A DNA stretch of 64,000 nt from JBJMQS01 sp045802605 (GTDB lineage: Bacteria; Planctomycetota; Planctomycetia; Gemmatales; Gemmataceae). Position numbers and translations under genes: made by a program. A model generated the notes under the pieces. It did not search any database. It saw only the letters and a program-made list of their open reading frames with translations, and was not told the origin of the DNA. Below are positions 17,302 to 32,300 of this stretch, piece after piece; the stretch's first letter is position 1, and each line of letters opens with the position of its first letter. The stretch is from assembly GCA_045802605.1 (NCBI GenBank), contig JBJMQS010000070.1, positions 1-64,000 on the forward strand, given 5' to 3'.

Positions 17302-20300
17302 ATGTCCCCGCTGTTTCGTAGCCGCCGTTCCACCCCCCGCCACACCCGCCGCTTCAACTCAACTCACCGTTTAAATCTGGACAAGTCGTACCGAACACGC
17401 CTCATGCTCCAGCCGCTCGAAGAGCGGCAGGTGCCGGCGATCTTCACGGTGACCAATACGGCCAGTTCGGGTGTGGGAAGCCTAGCCGCGCAGCTAACCG
17501 CTGCGAATACCGCGGGCGGCTCGAACATCATTAATTTCGATACCACCGTGTTCAACACGGCAACCACAATTACGTTAACGGCGACAATTGGCTCGATGAC
17601 CACCGCCGCCCAAGATCTCACGATCACAGGTGTCAACGGTAGCGTCACGGTTCCGGTCACAATCGCGGGTGGCAACTCGGTCACCTTCATGACTGATAAC
17701 GCTGCTTCATCGAGTTTGTTGATTGATCACCTGAAGCTAACGAATTTCAAATACTCAGGGGCTGGTGGTGGTTCGGGTGGCGGTGCTGTTGTCAATTTGA
17801 CCGGTACGACTGCAAACGTCACATTCACCGCGGACACGATCTCGAACAACCAGACGGCGGTCAGCGGCACGTCTGCAGTGATCGACGCGGTGTCCGGTTA
17901 CGCCGGCACGGTGACCATTAATAGCTCGCTCGTCACCGGCAACACTGGCGCCATGGGCGGCGTGTTTTATAGTTGGACGACAGCAACCTTCATCATGAGC
18001 AGCTCGACCTTCTCGTTCAACACGTCGAGCAGTTCCGGCGGTGTCGTTTATAACTTCAGCGGTCCAACGACACAGGCCACCAATTGCGTTTTCACGAATA
18101 ATACGGCGGGCAGCACCGGTGGCGCAATCTTGTCTCCCGGCACGCTGACCGTTACTGGCTCAACGTTCACCAACAATACGGGAAGCGGCGGCGCAGTTGT
18201 TAGCACTGGCACATTGTCGCTCGACTCCAGCACCTTCAACACGAACACCTCGACAAGTACTGGTGGTGCCGTGCGCATGGGGTCCGGAACGATCACAAAT
18301 AGCTCGTTCACAGGAAACACGGCAGGCGGCGCTGGCGGCGCTGTTTATTCCAGCGGAACAGCCTCGATTTCCACGGTTAGCTTTACGAATAACAAGTCCG
18401 CGAGCCTGGGCGGTGCGGTTCGCACGACCAGTTCGCTTGCGTCGATTTCGTTTGCTTCATTTACGACAAACACCGCGGCATCGTCGGGTGGCGGTTTGGC
18501 CGCCAGCGGCATCACCTTGGCCAACGCAACGTTCTCGGGCAATACTTCGGCCCTGAGCGGTGGTGGCATTTATGATTCCGGCGCCGCGACATTCAACCAG
18601 ATCACTGTGGCAGGCAACACCGCGGCCGGCACTTCGGGCGGCGGCGGCATCCAGATGACCTCCGGCAACGTCACCGTCAACAACAGCACAATCTTCGGCA
18701 ACACCGCGACTGGCGCTTCGACCGCCGCGTCCGGTGCAGGCTTGGTCCGCACCAGCTCTGGGACCTTGCAAATCAACTCGACGATCATTGCCAGCAACGT
18801 CATTACTGGTACGGGTACGCAGGGTCGCGATTTGTACTCGACCGCTGCGATTTCAATCGCCGGCAATAAGAGTCTCATTGGCACGAACGATAATTCCAGT
18901 GTCACATTTACGGGCACTGTTCTGAAGGGAACGAACGCGGGTCCAATTAATCCTCTGCTGGCGCCGTTGTCTGATCAAGGCGGCTTCACGCTGCCCGGTG
19001 GCGCCAAGATTAAGACCATGGCGCTGCGTCCGGGTAGCCCGGCGATCGACGCGGGTCAGGACACGTTCGGCTTTACCTACGACGAGCGCGATACACCTTA
19101 CTCACGATCCGCTGGTGCAGGCGTTGACATCGGCGCCTATGAAGGCCTCATCGTCAACCCGATCGCCACGTTGCTCTCCAATCCCGTGCCGACCGCCGGT
19201 AACGCGGCCTACAGCTTTAGCGTCAGCTATGACGCAGGCAACAACCTGGACACCACGACGTTCGGCACCGCCGACGTCACAGTCAACGGCCCTGGCTTTG
19301 GGGCTGGCCAGAACCCGACAAGCTTTAGCGCTAGTGGCGCGGGTAACGCTTACACCGTGACCTACACGGTTCCGGCTCCGACTGGCGGTTGGGGCTTCCT
19401 GAATGTCGGCGCTTACACCGTGACGATGAATCCGAGTCAGGTGTCTGACACCAGCAGTAATTTCGTCGGCGGCAGCACACTCGGAACATTTAAGACGAAC
19501 TTCGCGGAGAGCTTCGTCGTCGATCTCAACTCCGATGCGAACGATGGGAACTTTGGTGTCGGCCAGTTGACGCTGCGCGAAGCCATCGTGCTGGCTAATA
19601 CTAATGCTGGCATCTTGGATTCAATTGCCTTTGATTCAACAGTATTCAATTCTCCCTCGACAATCACTCTGACTGCGGTGGGCGGCAACATCACCGATTC
19701 TCTGACGGTCACAGGGCCAGCCGCCGCGTTGACGATTGCGGGGGCCGGCTTTAAAGGTTGGACCGATTCTGCCGCGACCCTATCGCTCTCCAGTCTGAGT
19801 TTTTCAGGATTTACGTCCTCCACTTCAGGCGCAGTGTTCAGCATGGGCAGCGCCACGGTATCGTTGAGTAGCGTAACGTTTAGCGGCAATACATCTGGTG
19901 CCAACGGCGGCGCCATTTATATGTCGGGTGCCGCAAGCGCAACTATTACGAGTTCGACATTCAAGCAGAATACGGCTGCCACAAACGGCGGAGCAATTTA
20001 TTTTGGCAGTGCGGCGACAGTCACCGCCAATTCCACCTCATTCGAAGCGAACCGCGCTGGCGGCGGATCAGCGATCTTCGCCAACAGTACATTCGCATTC
20101 AGCGGCAATTCTGACACGATTAAGAACAACGTGGGTACCGGAACGTCCGGAACGTCAGCGGCCACGCTGATGCTCGTTAGCGGCAGTTCGACAGTCTCTA
20201 TCACCAACTCATCTGTGACTGGAAACTCGACCGGCTTCCGCGGCGGTTTGCTCTACGTATTCAACTCAGGTTCCAACATCACTGTTTCGAATACCGTCCT

Positions 20301-23300
20301 CGATAAGAACACCGCTGGTGGCGGTGGCGGCGCTATTTACACATTCTCAACGTCCACTGTGACGTTGAATAGCGACACGATTACGAACAATTCGGCAACG
20401 GGTTCCGGTGGCGCGGTACTCGCCGGCGGCATCCTGAACATGTCCAGCACGACTTTGAGCGGCAATACCGCGACGGGTACGGGCGGAGCATTGTATATCA
20501 GCGGCGCTTCAACGATTACGAATTCGACATTCAGTAACAACACGGCTGGAGCCGCCGGTGGTGCCCTTCGCGGTGGTGCCGGCACGACCCTGTCCGCTTC
20601 GACATTTACCGGGAATACGGCGGGCACGACGGGTGGTGCGCTTTATACCTCCGGCAACGCCACGGTTACCACGACGACCTTTACTAGCAACACGGCCGCC
20701 AGCAATGGCGGTGCTATTCGCGGTGGCAGCACCCTGACCTTGACCAATAGCCAATTCACGGGCAATACCTCGAACGGTACACTGGGCGGCGGTGCCATCT
20801 ACGGCGCTGGCAGCTTGAATGCCTCGACGGTCGTCTTCACGAACAACATTGCGAAGAATGCAACTGGCGCTGGTGGTGCCATTCGTACCCAAGCGGCCAG
20901 CACAATCACCTTCGCCGATTTCAACGCCAACACGGCCGCCACCCTTGGTGGTGCGGTTCAGAATGCTAGCGGATTGCTGCTCGTCAACAACAGCACCTTC
21001 CGCAACAACACTGCCGGCACCAGCGGTGGTGCTATCAATCAATCTGCATCGGTCACCATCAATCAGAGCACGCTGTTCAACAACACGGCGAGCGGATCGT
21101 CTACAGCGTCAACTGGCGGCGGCGGCATTAATGCCAATGCGGCCGGGGCCCTCATCGTTAACAACAGCACCATTTACGGCAACACGGCCAACGGTTCGGC
21201 GACGAACTCAGCCGGTGGCGGCATCAGCCGCCAAAGCTCGCTGGCGACGATTACTGTTAACAGCAGTATCGTTGCGGGCAACACCGCCAGCGGCAGCGGC
21301 ACCCAAGGATTCGATGTTTACTCGTTCGCGGGCGCGGTCACAATCGCTGGCAACAACAACCTCATCGGCACCAACGACAACTCGAGCACTACCTTCTCGG
21401 GCACAGGTAACCAGATCGGCACAAACGCGTCGCTGAAGTCGCCTGGATTTAGCACCGGCCTCATTGACAACGGTGGCGTGTTGCTGCCCGATGGCAATAA
21501 GATCAAGACGCTTGTCCCAGGTTCGACCAGCCTCGTCATCGATGCCGGAGCATTGTTGCCATCTACGACAGTTTCGGCGGCGGCCGGCACTGGCGACACG
21601 ACGATCGCGGTGACAAACGCCGCTCAGCTAGGCACCGGCGTCTACGTCTTGGTTGATGCCGAGGTGATGCTGATTACGGCCGTTAGCGGCAACGTACTGA
21701 CCGTCACCCGCGCTCAATCTGGGACCTCCGCTGCAAGCCACAACAGCAGCGCCAACGTATTCCAAGCATTCGATCAACGCAGCATCGGATTTGCTCGGCT
21801 TCGCGGCGGTGCGGTCGATGTGGGTGCCACGGAAGTGGGTCCGATTTACCCAGAAGCCGCGCTGACGAGCGCTCCAAACGTTCCGGCCGCCGGCGCGACG
21901 CCATACGTGTTCCAAGTCACCTGGACGGACAGCGATGGCGGCAACATCGACAGTACAACTTTCGATGCTAACGATGTGAAGGTCACGGGCAGTGGCTACG
22001 GCGCTGGCGTTAACCCGACCTCTGCGGTCATTAAGAGCGGTGCCGGCAACTCTTATGTAGTCGAATACACCGTCGCCGCGCCGACTGGCGGCTGGGGCGG
22101 CGTCAACGTTGGCAGCTACACCGTTTCCGTGAATCCGAGCCAGGTGTTCGACCTTGACCAGGGTGCTTCTGCCTTGGGCGTTGCTGGCTCGTTCAAGACT
22201 GCCTTCGCGACTGCCCTCGTCGTCGATAACACAGGTGATGCGAATGATGGCAACTTCACTGCGACGAATTTGACCCTGCGTGAGGCAATCGCGATCGCGA
22301 ATACTAACGGTGGCTTCACTGACTCGATCACGTTCGATGCCGGAGTCTTCGGCTCGGCAACGACCATCACGGTCGCCAATGGCGTTCAGTCCATTATTGA
22401 CTCGGTAATCATCACCGGTCCGGCGGCCGCCTTGACCCTCAACGCTTCGCCCGTGGTGGAGCAAATTACTGTCGCTCCCAATCAATCGCTCACTTTGTCG
22501 AACATGAAGTTCACGAACTTCAGCGCGGCTTCGGCCGGCGGCGTCATCACGGCTGGGGCATCGACTTCGATCAGCCTGACCAACGTCAACTTCACCAGCA
22601 ATACGTCCAGCAGCACGGGCGGTGGCGCAATTGCCGTCACGGGCAACAGTGCGACCGTGTCACTCTCGAGCGTGACCTTCAACAAGAACACCGCGACAAC
22701 CTCCGGCGGTGCTATCCACATTGGCGGCAACTCGGTGACCGTGAACGTCGCCAACAGCACGTTTACCGGCAACACATCGAGCAGCGTCGGCGGCGCGATC
22801 CGCGGCGGTGCCAGCTCGACCTTCAACCTCAGTAATTCAACCTTCACCGGTAATACGGCCGCCGCGGCCGGCGGCGTTTTCTATTCCAGCGGTGCTAGCA
22901 ATACCGTCACGCTCTCATCGGATACTTTCGGTGCAACTGGCGCCGGGAACGGCAATACAGCCGGAAGCTCTGGTGGTGGCGCGATTTCCATGATCGGATC
23001 TAGCATCACGTTCGGCATGACTAGCTCGACGTTCACTAACAATACGGCGGGCAGCTCCGGTGGCGCCGTTCGTTTGTCGGGTGCCTCTGATTCTGTCACA
23101 GTTACCAGCAGTACTCTGACTGGCAGCACCGCGACCGGCATCGCACCGGCAATGTACTTGTCCACGTCGGCAACTGTGTCGATCAGCGGCTCGACGTTCT
23201 CGAACAATACGGGCACTAGCACCAGCAGTGCGATTCGCACCGGCTCGACTAGCTCGGTTACCATCACCAACAGCACCTTCTCCGGTAACACCACCAGTTC

Positions 23301-26300
23301 GACGGGCGGTGCGTTGTACCTCAACAGCGCCAATACGGTGAGCATCAGCGGCAGCCAGATCCTCAATAACACTGCCGCCTTTACCTCGGCTGGTATCTAC
23401 TTCGTCTCCGGCTCGATCACGCTGACCAACGACACGCTGGCCGGCAACACCACCAACAGCACAGCGGGTGCGTTCTACATTTCGACCAGCCCGTCTACGG
23501 TCACGCTGACGAACGACGTGTTCAGCAAGAACACCGGCTCTACGGCTGGCGGCGTGTACGTTTCCGCCAGCTCGGTGCCTCTGACCATCGACGGCGTTCG
23601 GTTCGATCAGAACCGAGCGGGCACCGTTGGTGGCCTGTATGTTGCCGGCTCTTCGGAAACGACGACGGTGAATCACTCGATGTTCTCCGGCAACGTCGGC
23701 ACCACCACGCACGGTGGCATGTATGTCGGAAGCACCGGCACACTGACGATTCAGAACAGCACGTTTGCAAACAACGTCGCGGCGAGCAATGGCGGTGGCC
23801 TCACCGTGAATACGGCCAACACGACGATCAAGAACTCGACCTTCGCGGGCAATATCGCCACCGACGGTGCGGGCATTCGGATCAACAGCTTCGTCGCGGG
23901 CCAGACCGTCAGCATCTACAACTCGACAGTTGCAAATAACAATGCCACGGGCTCCTCGAGCATCGCCGGTTATGGCGGCATCTCGGGATCCTCGACCGTT
24001 CCGGTCTGGACGATGTTTAGCAACATCGTGGCCAACAATACCGGCACCGTGTCGAACGATATTGGTCTAACCGTCGCGGCCCAAACGCTCAACATCGCCG
24101 GCGATCACAACCTCGTTGGTATCCAAGGCGGCTCTTGGGCCTTCACCGGATCACCGAATCAAGTGGGTAGCGTGTCCTCGATCGATCCGGGCCTGTTTGC
24201 CCTGGGCGACAATGCTGGCTACCAGTTGCTCGACGGCACCTATGTGCAGACGATGGCTCTGAACAGCGGCAGCCTGGCCCGCGACGCGGGCAGCAATCCA
24301 TTGGGTCTGACTCGTGACGAGCGAGACAGCGGACCTCCGGTTCACCCACGTTTGTTGGGCGCGGATTACGATGTGGGCGCCTTCGAAGCGACTCCGGTGC
24401 CAGGCGCTTTGGCTGGTTTGAGCCTGTCGAACACCCCGATCGTGGCAGGTCCGACCTCGTACGATGTGACGGTCACCTTCAAGGACGCCATTTCCGGCAT
24501 CAAGGTGTCCACAATCGATGTGAACGACATTAAGGTCCAAGATGCCTTCACAGGTATCACGTATACCGCAACTACCTTTACCGTAGACTCCAGCAATCCG
24601 AACATTGTCCTCGCGACGTACACCTTCACCCCGCCGGCCAATGCGATTGCGGGACAGTGGGACGCCAGCGACACCAGCTTCTTCAAGATCAATTTGGCCG
24701 GCGTGGTCACCAACAATGATCCGACGCCGGTTGCAATTCCGACCGGGCAAGTCGGCTCGTTCTACGCTCTGCTCGGCAGCAAGGCGATGGTCGTCACCAG
24801 CAATGGTGACACTGATGACAGCATTTACACCACGGGTAACTTGACGCTTCGCGAAGCGATCAACTTCTCGAACATCAATGTCAACAACCTCGATTCAATC
24901 ACCTTCAATCTGGGTGCTGCATCGACGATCTCGTTGACCTCGGGCTATCAATTGACAGACCCGCTCAACGTCACCGGTCCGGGCGCCTCGTCAGTGACCA
25001 TCACCGGCAACGACTCATTCCGCATCTTCAATGTCAACATGCCAGCGGGTGCGGCCTCGGTCGATATGTCCGGTCTGACTTTGACCCACGGCCGCGCGGC
25101 CAATGGCCCCGCCATCAACATGACCGATGGTCAGGTGAACTTGTCGAATATGGTGTTCAGCCTGAACACCTCGACGAGCCTCGGTGGCGCGATCATGTTC
25201 ACCACCGGTACGCTCAATGTCACAGGAAGCACCTTCCAGGGCAACACGGCCGGCTCATCGGGTGGTGCGATCTACGGTAGCGACACCGCTGTGTTGACTT
25301 TGACTAATGACCAGTTCATCGCCAACACGGCCAATGGTGTCGGCGGTGCAGTGTACATTCCTATAGCGAGCAGCATCGTCACCATCGATCCGACCATCTT
25401 CAAGAATAACCGCGGCACGACTGGCGGTGCGATTTATCTGAACGGTGGTTCGACGACCTTGATCGACCAGTCGTATTTCACCGGCAACACGGCTACGTCA
25501 GCTCGCGGCGGTGCGATTTACTGGAGTCCGAATGTCAACGGTACATTGACCGTAACCAACAGCACTTTCGAAGCCAACACCGCCACGAGTCAGGGTGGTG
25601 CATTGCTCACGTACTACGGCAACACCACGATCCAGAACTCGACTTTCTCGGGCAATCGGGCCTCAAATGGTGGTGCGATCTCCACTTACTCGGGCACAGG
25701 TTCACCGAGCCTGGAACTGGACTTCGTGACAGTTTCCGGCAATACGGCGACGGCCGGTGTCGGCGGTATTAACGTGGCATCGACGGTCACCTTCACGACC
25801 TTCAATGCGACGATCGATGCCAAGAACGTCGGCACAACGACGGCCGACCTCAAGATGGCGACCGGCTCTTCGCTCAACGGCGACTACAACTTGATCGGCG
25901 TGCAGGATGCCAGCTGGGTGGGCGGCGGTTCGTTCAACAAGATCGGCACCAAGGGTTCGCCGATCGATCCGCTACTGAATGCTCTGCTCGACGATGGCAC
26001 CGGCTACCTGCTGCCGGACGGCACTCGCATCAAGACGATGGCGATCTCTTCGCCGGCCAGCTTGGCTTACAACAATGGCGGCGGCAATACGTTCGGTTTG
26101 CAGTACGACGAGCGCGGCATTGGTCACGCTCGCGACATCCCGTCCGGCAAGGCCGACATTGGTGCCTACGAGCACACCACCTTCCCGCAGCCCAGCGCCA
26201 TTTTGCTGAGCGCTCCGAATATCCTCGCCCCGGGCAATGGCGCGGAAACCATTACGATCGAATACATCGACCTCGACGGCGGCAACATCGATACGAGCAC

Positions 26301-29300
26301 CTTCGACAACAATGACATCAAGGTCACTGGCACTGGCTTCGGTAGCCAGACGGTTACCATGACCGGCTTTTCCGGCGCCGGCAACGACTACACCGTGACC
26401 TACACCGTAACTGCGCCGGCCGGCGGCTGGGGCGGCACCAATATTGGCGCCTTCCAAGTCGTCATGCAGCCGACCCAGGTTTACGATGCCGATGATACTC
26501 TGCCAGTGGATCCGGGTACGCTTGGCCAATTCGTGACTGCGTTCCCGACCGTGCTTACCGTTGATCTCCAAGGGGACGCTGACGACGGCAATTACACTGT
26601 CAACAACTTGACCCTGCGTGAAGCGATTCTGCTGTCGAACCAAAACCTTGGTCTGGACACGATCAACTTCAATGCGTCGAAGTTCAATGGCACGGTAGTC
26701 AATGTCGCCACCACCATGAACATCACCGACGACGTGGTGATCAATGGTGCGGGCGCCAACTTGGCGAAGTACAGCGGCCAAGACCTCATTCAAATCTTGA
26801 ACATTCAATCGACCGGCACGGTCACCATTTCCGGCCTGACGCTGACGCACGGCAAGATCACAGGCGGTGGTGCGGCCATTGGCTTTACCTCGCAGACGGT
26901 CACGCTCAACAACATGACGTTGAGCAATAACTCAGCGTCCGGCATCGGCGGTGCGGTTAACTTCACGACTGGTTCATTGACGGTCACCAACAGCACCTTG
27001 AGCAGTAATACTGCCGGTAACGGTGGTGCAGTCGGCTTCAGCACCGGCCAATTGTTGATCAACAGCGGAAGCACGCTCATCGGGAACACGGCGTCCGTCG
27101 GTGGTGCCATTTACACCAACGATACGAGTGGCTCCCCGACATCTTCCGTTACGGTGCTCAACAGTACCCTCAGCGGCAACACCGGCACGACGGATGGTGG
27201 TGCGCTCTACGTCGGCACCGCGACCGTGGATATCGAAACATCGATCGTGAAGGCCAACATCGCTCCTGATTCAGCGCTCATTCGACCGGAAGGGACCTCG
27301 GGTAATTTGTTGCTGCCTCAGATCACTATCAATAACTCGTTGGTCTCCGGCAACACCAGTACCGGTGCTTCCCACGGCTTGGTCTATGCCTTCTGGGGCA
27401 TGACCATGAACATCAGTAATTCGACCGTGGTGGGCAATAGCTGCGCCGCTTACGGTCTGCTTGAGCCGTATGAAGGCGCTCAGATCAGCCTCATCAACTC
27501 GACCTTCACGAATAACAAGACGCAATATGGCGTAGTTGGCCCATACCACTTCGCGAGTGGCACGCCGAGCATCACGATTGCTAATTGCACAATCGTCGGC
27601 AACACCGGCACTTCATCTTACGCAGGCGGTGTTTCTGAGCCGGTCGCAACGCCCATGACGATCGATAGCTCGATCATCGCAGGCAACGTGGGCGGATTGG
27701 CCGCCTCCCCGGATATTTACACGATTGGCAGCACGACCATCACTGGCGATAACAACGTCATTGGTCTGCATTACACAGGCTATACCTTCACCGGCACCAA
27801 CAATCACGAAGGTGCAACCACCGCGACATTGGAGTTGCCGGGCGTCTTCGCCTTCTCCGATAATGGCGGCATTAATCTGCCAGACGGCTCGCGGCTGCCG
27901 ACGATGCGTCCTCGTGGCGGCACCTCGGCCAGCTTCGATCCAGCCGGCAATAAGCATGTGCTGTACGCCTATGACGATGGCGTGACGACTGGCTTCAGCG
28001 GCAACAATAACCAGGCTCAGACGAACGACGAGCGCGGCCCGGGTTATGCCCGTGACGTCAATGCTTCCGGTAATCCCGGTGTTGATGTGGGAGCTGTTCA
28101 GCGATACAGCCCATTCCCGCTCGTGACATTCGTTTCACCGTCGTCGGTCACGGTCGTGGGCAGCACGCCGAATACCGTGGTCGTGCAATACACCGACAAC
28201 AACAAGATCAATGCGTCGAGCATTGATATCAACGACATCACGATCACCGGCCCGAGCGGCAACTTGACCATCACCAGCGTGGCCAAGAGCAGCGCGGTCA
28301 ATGCCACGCCGCTGACCGCGACTTATACCTTCACTGTTCCGGGCGGCGGAACATGGCTGGCGCCGGCTAACGGCGCCTACTCGGTGAGCATCAATGCCAA
28401 CCAGGTGTTTGACACTGACCCCTCACCGAACGCGATAGCGGCCGGTCAAATCGGCACCTTCAATGTGAATATCTCACTGCCGATTGCCACTTTGGTGTCG
28501 CCGACGTTGATTACTACGCCGGGTTCCACACTGAACACGGCGGTGGTGACATACTCGACGCCTTCGTCGTTGATCGACGTATCGAAAATCGACACCAGTG
28601 ATATCGTCATCACCGGACCGGGCGCTGTGACCTTGCCGGTGACGGGAGTGACTTACAGCCCGCTGACGAATGGGTCGCCAATTACGGCCACCTACACCTT
28701 TGACATTTCCTCTTTGCCGGGCAGCAAGTGGAGCAGCGCGCAAAACGGCGCCTGGTCGGTCGGCTTCGTCGCCAATCAGATTGCCGACACCGCGGGCCAG
28801 AAGATCAATGCCTCGACGGCCACGTTCAACGTTGCGATCGGGAAGTTGTGGCACGTGACCTTGTTGAGCGACAGCAATACAGCGGACGGGGCCGACACGA
28901 CCGGACAGTCCGGCGACCTGCGTTATTGCGTTACGGGCGCCAACAATGAGACTGGTGCTATTGTTGACACGATCGTGTTCGATACGACCGTATTTGGGAC
29001 GTCGCAGACGATTCCCTTGACGGCTGTTGAACCCACGATTACCCACGCGCTGCTAATCAACGGCCCCGGTGTGAACAATGTGGTGCTGAATGCTGCAGCC
29101 AGTGCGCAGATCTTCAACATTGGCGCAGCCGATGTGACCATGTCCGACATGGCGTTGCAAGGTAACGGCAGCTTTGCCGGCACAGGCGCTGCGATTAATT
29201 TCACCACCTCGGTTCTGACGTTGAGCAACATCCGAATCACCGGCGCTACATCGACGAGCAATGGCGGCGGCATCGCCTTCACCACAGGCACGCTCAATGC

Positions 29301-32300
29301 CAGCGGTTTGACGGTGCAAAACAGCCAAGCCGTCAGTGGCGGCGCGATTTACTTCAACAGTGGTACGGCCAACATTCGGCAGTCGAAGATCAATAGCAAT
29401 TCCGCCACCTCGCTCGGCGGTGGTATCTATATCTCGAGCACGGGCACATTGAACCTGACCGAATCGACCATGAATGGCAACACGTCCACGAGTGACGGCG
29501 GCGCCATCTACAACTTCTCGGGCGGTAACAACAACATCGTCCGAAGCACGATTTCGAACAACGTCTCGAACGTCACGGCCGGTCAGGGCGGTGGCGGCAT
29601 CTATCTCTATGGCGGAACGTCTACGATTATCTCGAGCACGTTTGCCAACAACACCTCGAATAACAGTCCGGGCGGCGGCATTGTGATGCTGGGCGGTTCA
29701 GCCCTGTCCATTTTCGGTAGCACGTTCTCCGGGAACACAGCCGGCACCTCGTTGGGAGGTGGTATTGCCGTGTCCAGCGGCACCCTGTCGCAGGTCGTGA
29801 GCACAATCATTTCTGCTAACTCGGCCACCACCGGCCCGGATCTCAGCGGGACGGTTGGCGCCTTCAGCTACTCGTTAATCTCCAATACCGCCGGTGCGAC
29901 TGGCCAGGCGTCCAGTGGCGGCACAGGCAGCATCTATAACCAAAGTGCGGGACTCGGTTCCTTGAGCCCCAACGGTGGCTTAACCCTGACGATGCTTCCT
30001 GGCTCGGCCCCAATCGGGACAGGGTTGGATATCGTGTTCGGTAATTTGTCGGGGGCCGCGACCTCTGGCGATACCACCGTCACTGTTACGGGAGGAATCA
30101 GTCAGGCATTCCTGAATGAGTATGTGCGGGTTGACTCCGAAATCGTCCGGATTACGGCGATCAATGGATCGACTATCACGGTTGCACGCGGTCAGGATGG
30201 TACGACGGCAGCGGCTCACAGCACCGGCGCAAATATCTACATGGCCTACGACCAGCGAGGTATTGGTTTCCGGCGAGCGTTCCAGGGAACCGTCGTTGAC
30301 ATCGGTGCCGTTCAGGGCGATCACAAGTCGCCCAGCGGCAAGATGACGGCGATTCCCGCGGTCACGGTGTCCGGCTCAACTCCGAACTCCGTAGTTGTGA
30401 CCTATGTCGACGACGGTGGCATCCTGTCATCGACGATCGGCACGGGCAACATCACGATCACCGGCCCCACCGGCCCGCTATCGATCACCGGCTTCACCAA
30501 GAGCAGCAACTCGAACGTGACTCCGCTGACCGCGACCTATACCTTCAACCCGCCGAGCGGCAATTGGAGCTCCGCGGACAACGGCACGTGGTCTGTGAAC
30601 GTGACCGCCAACTCGGTCGAAGACACTAACGACAATCTATTTGTCGCGGCGGGAAGCGTTGGCACGTTCAACGTAGGAATCGGCGGTGTCTTCGTTGTCA
30701 CCAACACCAACGACGCCGGCCTTGGATCATTGCGTCAAGCAGTTTTGAACGCCAACTCGGCGAGCGCGGCGTCTAATACGATCAGCTTCGACTCGACGGT
30801 GTTCAATACCGCGCAGACGATCACATTGACGTCCGGCGAGCTGCTGGATTCCGATGTTGCCTTGATCATCAACGGCCCGGGCGCCGACAAGTTGACCGTC
30901 AGCGGCAATAACGCCAGCCGTATCTTCCATGTCAACAACGGCGCCAACGAGTTGGACATTAATGGCATGACCATTACCGGCGGCACGTTCGCTGGCATGG
31001 GCGGTGCCATCCTCGTCGGCACGGGCGATACCCTGACGCTCAACAATGTGACGATGAGCGGCAACAACGCTTCGACGGGTGGTGCCATCGGTGTTGATGC
31101 CTCTGTGTCGCCGTCCACGGCCAACGTGCGGATCGCGAACAGCACCTTGTCCGGCAACTCCGCTTCCAGTGCCGGTGGCGCGGTGTACTTCCTCCGCGGC
31201 ATGACCCTGAGCGTCATCAACAGCACCTTGGCCAACAACAATGCAGGTACGGGCGTCGGCGGTGCCATCGGCGGCTTCACGACGAGCTCCGGCAAGATTT
31301 ATTTGCACAACTCAACCGTGACGGGCAACAATGCTGCGACCGGTGGGGCCATGCGATTTACGGGCGTCGCTTACTCGGCGGGTATCCTCGACCTCGAGAG
31401 CACGATCGTGACGGGCAATACCGGCGCGAGCGGCGTCGATATCTATGGTCCGTCGCAGGCGGGTTGGGTGACCTCTAACTTCAGCGTTGTGGGTGCCATA
31501 TCGAATGGCGCGGCAGCATTGGCTGGTGCGAATAACTTGACGGTAGGCACCGATCCGTTGCTCAACCCGCTGGCCAACAATGGTGGCCAGACGCAGACAA
31601 TGTCGCTGCAAACGCTGCCGGTCGTCAGCCCCGCCCAGCAAGCCGGTTCGGCTACCTTGACGACGATCACGGCGAACATGACCGTAGGTGACACGGCCAT
31701 GACCGTGGCAGACGCTAACGTGTTTGTCATCGGCATGTACGTGAAGATCGATTCTGAAATCGTCAAGGTGACCAGCACTACGGGCACTTTGATCGGTGTG
31801 GCTCGTGCTCAAAGTGGCACTACGGCTGCTGCTCACACGAGTGCCGCCAGTGTCAATCTCGCCTACGACCAGCGGGGTCTGGGCCATGTCCGTGTCAGCG
31901 GTGCAGCCGCCGACATCGGAGCGTTTGAAGTGATCCCGCCAACTGGCACGCTCAACGCCGCCAATGTCACAAGTGGTGGCGCCTCGACGTATGCCTTCAG
32001 CGTGGTCTACGCCGACAACTTCGGGGTGGATACCACGACGATTGGCACCGCCGACGTGACGGTCACGGGTCCTGGCGTTGGCTCACCGTTCACTCCGACT
32101 GGTGTGACGGTGACCGGTTCGGGCACATCGGTGACCGCGACCTATACGATCTCAGCTCCTGGCGGTTTGTTCGATACACCGGACAATGGCACCTACACCG
32201 TGACGATGAACGCTAACCAGGTGGCGGACCTCGATGGCGGTGCGGTGGTGGCCTCAGGTACGCTTGGGACCTACCAAGTGAACATCTCGGCAGTCGCCCC

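Noticed and set aside
21628..26850. Minus-strand frames of up to 292 codons inside the giant gene
   Set aside because: They mirror the Gly/Ala/Thr repeat codons of the sense strand and have no ribosome-binding sites.
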